Position numbers and translations under genes: made by a program
In this document: one piece after another, positions 61,021 to 64,000 of the stretch
Layout: every line of letters begins with the position of its first letter
Numbering within the stretch: position 1 is the first letter of the stretch
DNA from: Arbacia lixula
Taxonomy: Eukaryota; Echinodermata; Echinoidea; Arbacioida; Arbaciidae
Reading direction: 5' to 3'
DNA: 64,000 nt
NCBI GenBank assembly: GCA_963669155.1
Contig: OZ022589.1
Span: 12,289,874-12,353,873, forward strand
Notes under the pieces: generated by a model
The model's database searches: none
What the model was told of the DNA's origin: nothing
The model's input: only the letters and a program-made list of their open reading frames with translations

Positions 61021-64000
61021 TGAGATATGTTCAATCCGATTAGTTAAATATCATGTAAATCAACAAATTTCATGTAAAATGAATTCAAGGTATCACTAGA
61101 AAGCTGATTGCTTGTTTAGCAATATATGGCAACGTGCTTATTTATTTATTCAAAAAAAATTTACAGGATGGTAAGATCAGTACAAACTGTTTTCACCAAG
61201 GTCCTGTGTAAAACTATAGATGTAAAAACATACAATTGTTAGGATCACCAGCAAAACCATCGATAATATTAACACACACTGCCAGCAAAGTTTATCAATC
61301 ATTATTAAAAGTAATGAATAATGATTTTAAAAAAAACAGAGAACTGAAAGACAAATACATGACTTGCAGGCTCAGTAAAACAGAACACATCTCACGCAAA
61401 CTTCAACATGTTCACGTAAATACTTTTGATAGATCATGAGTCAGTTATACATCGATGCGTGAATGATTAAGAACTTTGTTTTCATTGGCAATTGCTCTCC
61501 CTGATTTTGTTCCCCCTTTTTGTTGAAAGTTCAAAATGTCTAATATTATAAATGTCATGCACGTTGCTTCTGGGGATTGCTCATGCAGATAATAATCTTA
61601 CATAGACTATGAGTTTTATTGCCGTGGCAACTCCTTTTCTCTAAATCACCTTTCCTGATCCAAGAAAATAAGTATCGTCAGTGAATGATATGACTTTCAA
61701 ATTCAATTTAATTTTTTTCTTTAGGTCATGTTTTCTCCCTTTTCTCTTGCTACACCCCCACGTCTTCTCAATGTGTTACCATGGTAACTGTCAGGTTTCC
61801 ATTCTAAGTGTTCTGTCCTCCTACTTCTCCTTCTTCTTTTGTTTTTAGTTTTCCTTGTTATCGTTCTTCTCCTTTGTTTCTTCTCTTCATTCTTCATCTT
61901 CATAATCTATGTTCATCTTCTTCTCCTCCTACTCCACTAATATCTTCTTCGTGTACATTGTACCTGATCCTTTCTCCTTCACCAGCCCTTTCCCCGAGAC
62001 CCTCCTTTACATTCCAGATTTGTAATTATCATTCACTATTAACCCTATCTCATTCAACCACATGTAAGAATGTGTAATGGATCAATGTTGATGATGTTCA
62101 TATTCTACAATATTTAACAAATGTACCTGATCGTATTCAATAGAGTACCGACGTGGAGTCATCATATCGATTGTTTCGCCGGCTTCTAGTTTTATCAGAC
62201 CTAACCGATCGAGGTTGTCATAAACAAGTGCTTCCGAACCCGTCCTCCTACACATCAGCATTTAATATTATTTCACAATGGAAAGGGAAAATCCCTTCGA
62301 GACTCACTCCCGGCTCTATAAATGGTCAAGGTTCTAGACGCAATTTATAAGCGCGAATTTGCGACGGAACTCAGCGCAACAATTAGAGTGATCGCCCGAT
62401 TGCCGGGAATTGCACCCCCGGAGAAAATACGTCATAGCAATTTGGTTAGATCTCCCTTGGACTGCACCCACGTACGAAGTTACCGCTCTGATTGGACGCA
62501 GCGACCGTCCATCAGTTTCTTTTGAATCTGACAGAGGCATGAAGTCCTGTGTAGAGTAATGTGTCTTACAAGAGTCAAAGGTAAGCGTAACTTTAAAAGG
62601 GCCACAGTTACAGACATAAAATATCTTGCGAAGTTCATCTCAACATGATGAATCAATAATACTGCTGTTTAGATTTTGCTGGTCAACTATGTATCCTCAA
62701 GACTATGAAATTATTCTGATATTATATCAAACGATCCACAGCCATCTGTGAATGTAGCCTACGTATGTCATACATTTTGTTCCACAAAATGTATCTAAAG
62801 CGTGCATTCCGATCGTTCAAAATTATATTATCGCTTTTGTTGTGTTCAGTTATGATCAACTCTTCTTCTTTTTTTAAAGAGTGTCCAGTTCACGAGCTCT
62901 GTTTCCTTTTGAGACCCCTAGACAGAGTCTCAGTTTATTGTATTATTTCAACATTTATTTGATGTATATTTTTTAATTTGTGTATATAAGCTGTGAAAAA
63001 AAATGAATTACAAATTAGAACGTTATATTATATGCAAAAATATGCCATTCAAATAAAATTGGTCAATACTGCCCATTTGTCCATGGCGGCCAATTAGTAA
63101 AATGGCCGCCATGACTCCTTCTGGGCAAAATTAGAGAGGGATCTACATCAAAATTTGCGTAAAATATATTATTCTTCATGCTAGCCAAGTTTAGAGCTTT
63201 GAGACAAAAGGGAACAATTAGGTCAATAAATATATTATCGAGGTATGCCGCTGCACTAATATGAACAACATCACTGAGGTGAGACTTTCATTGGTCCGAC
63301 ATTGTTTATCGGGCTAGTGTCGGGCACTCCCAATGAGAGTCCCCGCTATGATTACCGATGTTTGCTCTACCCACATTCATGTAATTTAGAACCAGTTCCT
63401 GATATGACGTCACACATAGGTGCTCTATACAGACTCTGAGGCATCCTTTCAGTTGAAAGCAGCATAGAAACAGCTGTGCTACAGATCATCTCAGCATAAA
63501 TCAACCGTCGATATCATTGAATAGGAAAAATTGGCTGCTCTCATTATCCATATAGACAGCTATTTTCACATAAGTTCGAAGGAGAGCAGATTGGTGAAAG
63601 TGAGTATTTTAGAAATTACCGAGCTGTGCAATGTGTGAAAAAGAAACACTAGTGTGATAGTATGACGCCATGGATTCGCAAACCAAGTAATGTTACGCAA
63701 ACACCATTTCCATGATTATTAATTTTTCTCGAAAAACATCCTTTTCTAATTGTGAACGTACGTAACCCATTGGTTCTTTTCTCCGATTTTCATGTTTTCG
63801 TCGAGCGCATTTTTCTATTAGGGAGGAGCAGCCCTTCGATTGGTCATTATCAGTTGGTAGAAGCAATTACCTTGCCACTACTCGTTTGCCCTTCTCCATG
63901 GTAGAAATGTGGGTTTGAGTTAGATCTTATCATGTTTATATTGGATTCAATTATTCAGGGTGGCCTCATTAGTCTACTTATTGTTGTCAACTAATTATTA
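61021..64000. other. No gene recognised to the window end
   Basis: AT-rich sequence with a pyrimidine-rich stretch at 61720-62010. A TTTATTTATTC...TTTACAGGATGG segment at 61138 resembles the 3' end of a minus-strand retroelement. A slightly GC-richer stretch at 62150-62530 holds short frames without support. No splice-supported coding signal was found. Confidence 0.4.

Overview
This looks like nuclear DNA of a metazoan, most likely an echinoderm (sea urchin or relative). The support is (i) small exons with GT/AG junctions inside large repeat-filled introns, (ii) a clear animal cullin-2, and (iii) many LINE, MITE and Ty3-type remnants of a style familiar from echinoderm genomes. The species-level assignment is inference. 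No bacterial, organellar or viral gene organisation is present.

Region 1 (about 1-15,303, minus strand; promoter possibly near 20.6-20.8 kb): the 5' two thirds of a CUL2 (cullin-2) gene. Fifteen coding exons were reconstructed by hand. All phases agree, from the start codon at 15,265 to the window edge at base 1, giving about 498 codons of a protein usually about 745 long. The NEDD8-acceptor end lies beyond the left edge. Introns carry tetranucleotide arrays, two 231-bp hairpin MITEs, a 1-kb element with piggyBac-like ends, LINE 3' ends, and two tandem partial copies of exon 6.

Region 2 (about 15.3-39.5 kb): mostly repeats. It also holds a plus-strand candidate first exon at 23,758 behind CCAAT and CACGTG motifs, a later candidate exon at 25,849, a diverged tandem duplication of about 1.2 kb per unit (31.7-34.2 kb) in which each unit carries one GC3-rich exon (one intact, one with a stop), a further GC3-rich exon at 35,058, and an inverted relic plus a candidate exon at 37.8-38.5 kb.

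Region 3 (39.5-52.2 kb): a transposon graveyard. It contains a tRNA-Ile(GAT)-like sequence and a tRNA-derived SINE, a decayed LINE (40.2-43.6 kb, minus), a degenerate Ty3-type internal region (43.7-45.1 kb, plus), a second LINE with ORF1 and ORF2 (46-50.5 kb, minus), a broken THAP-domain sequence (51.1-51.4 kb, minus) and a nested palindromic element.

Region 4 (52.2-64 kb): gene-poor sequence with microsatellites and one nested MITE pair (58.4-59.3 kb).

The one securely identified host gene is CUL2, the scaffold of a cullin-RING ubiquitin ligase. The most interesting observations concern its splice-site surroundings (a phase-compatible partial exon copy, and repeats or hairpins within about 10-25 bases of three 5' splice sites) and the order in which transposons were inserted. 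I did not find a convincing novel multi-gene system.
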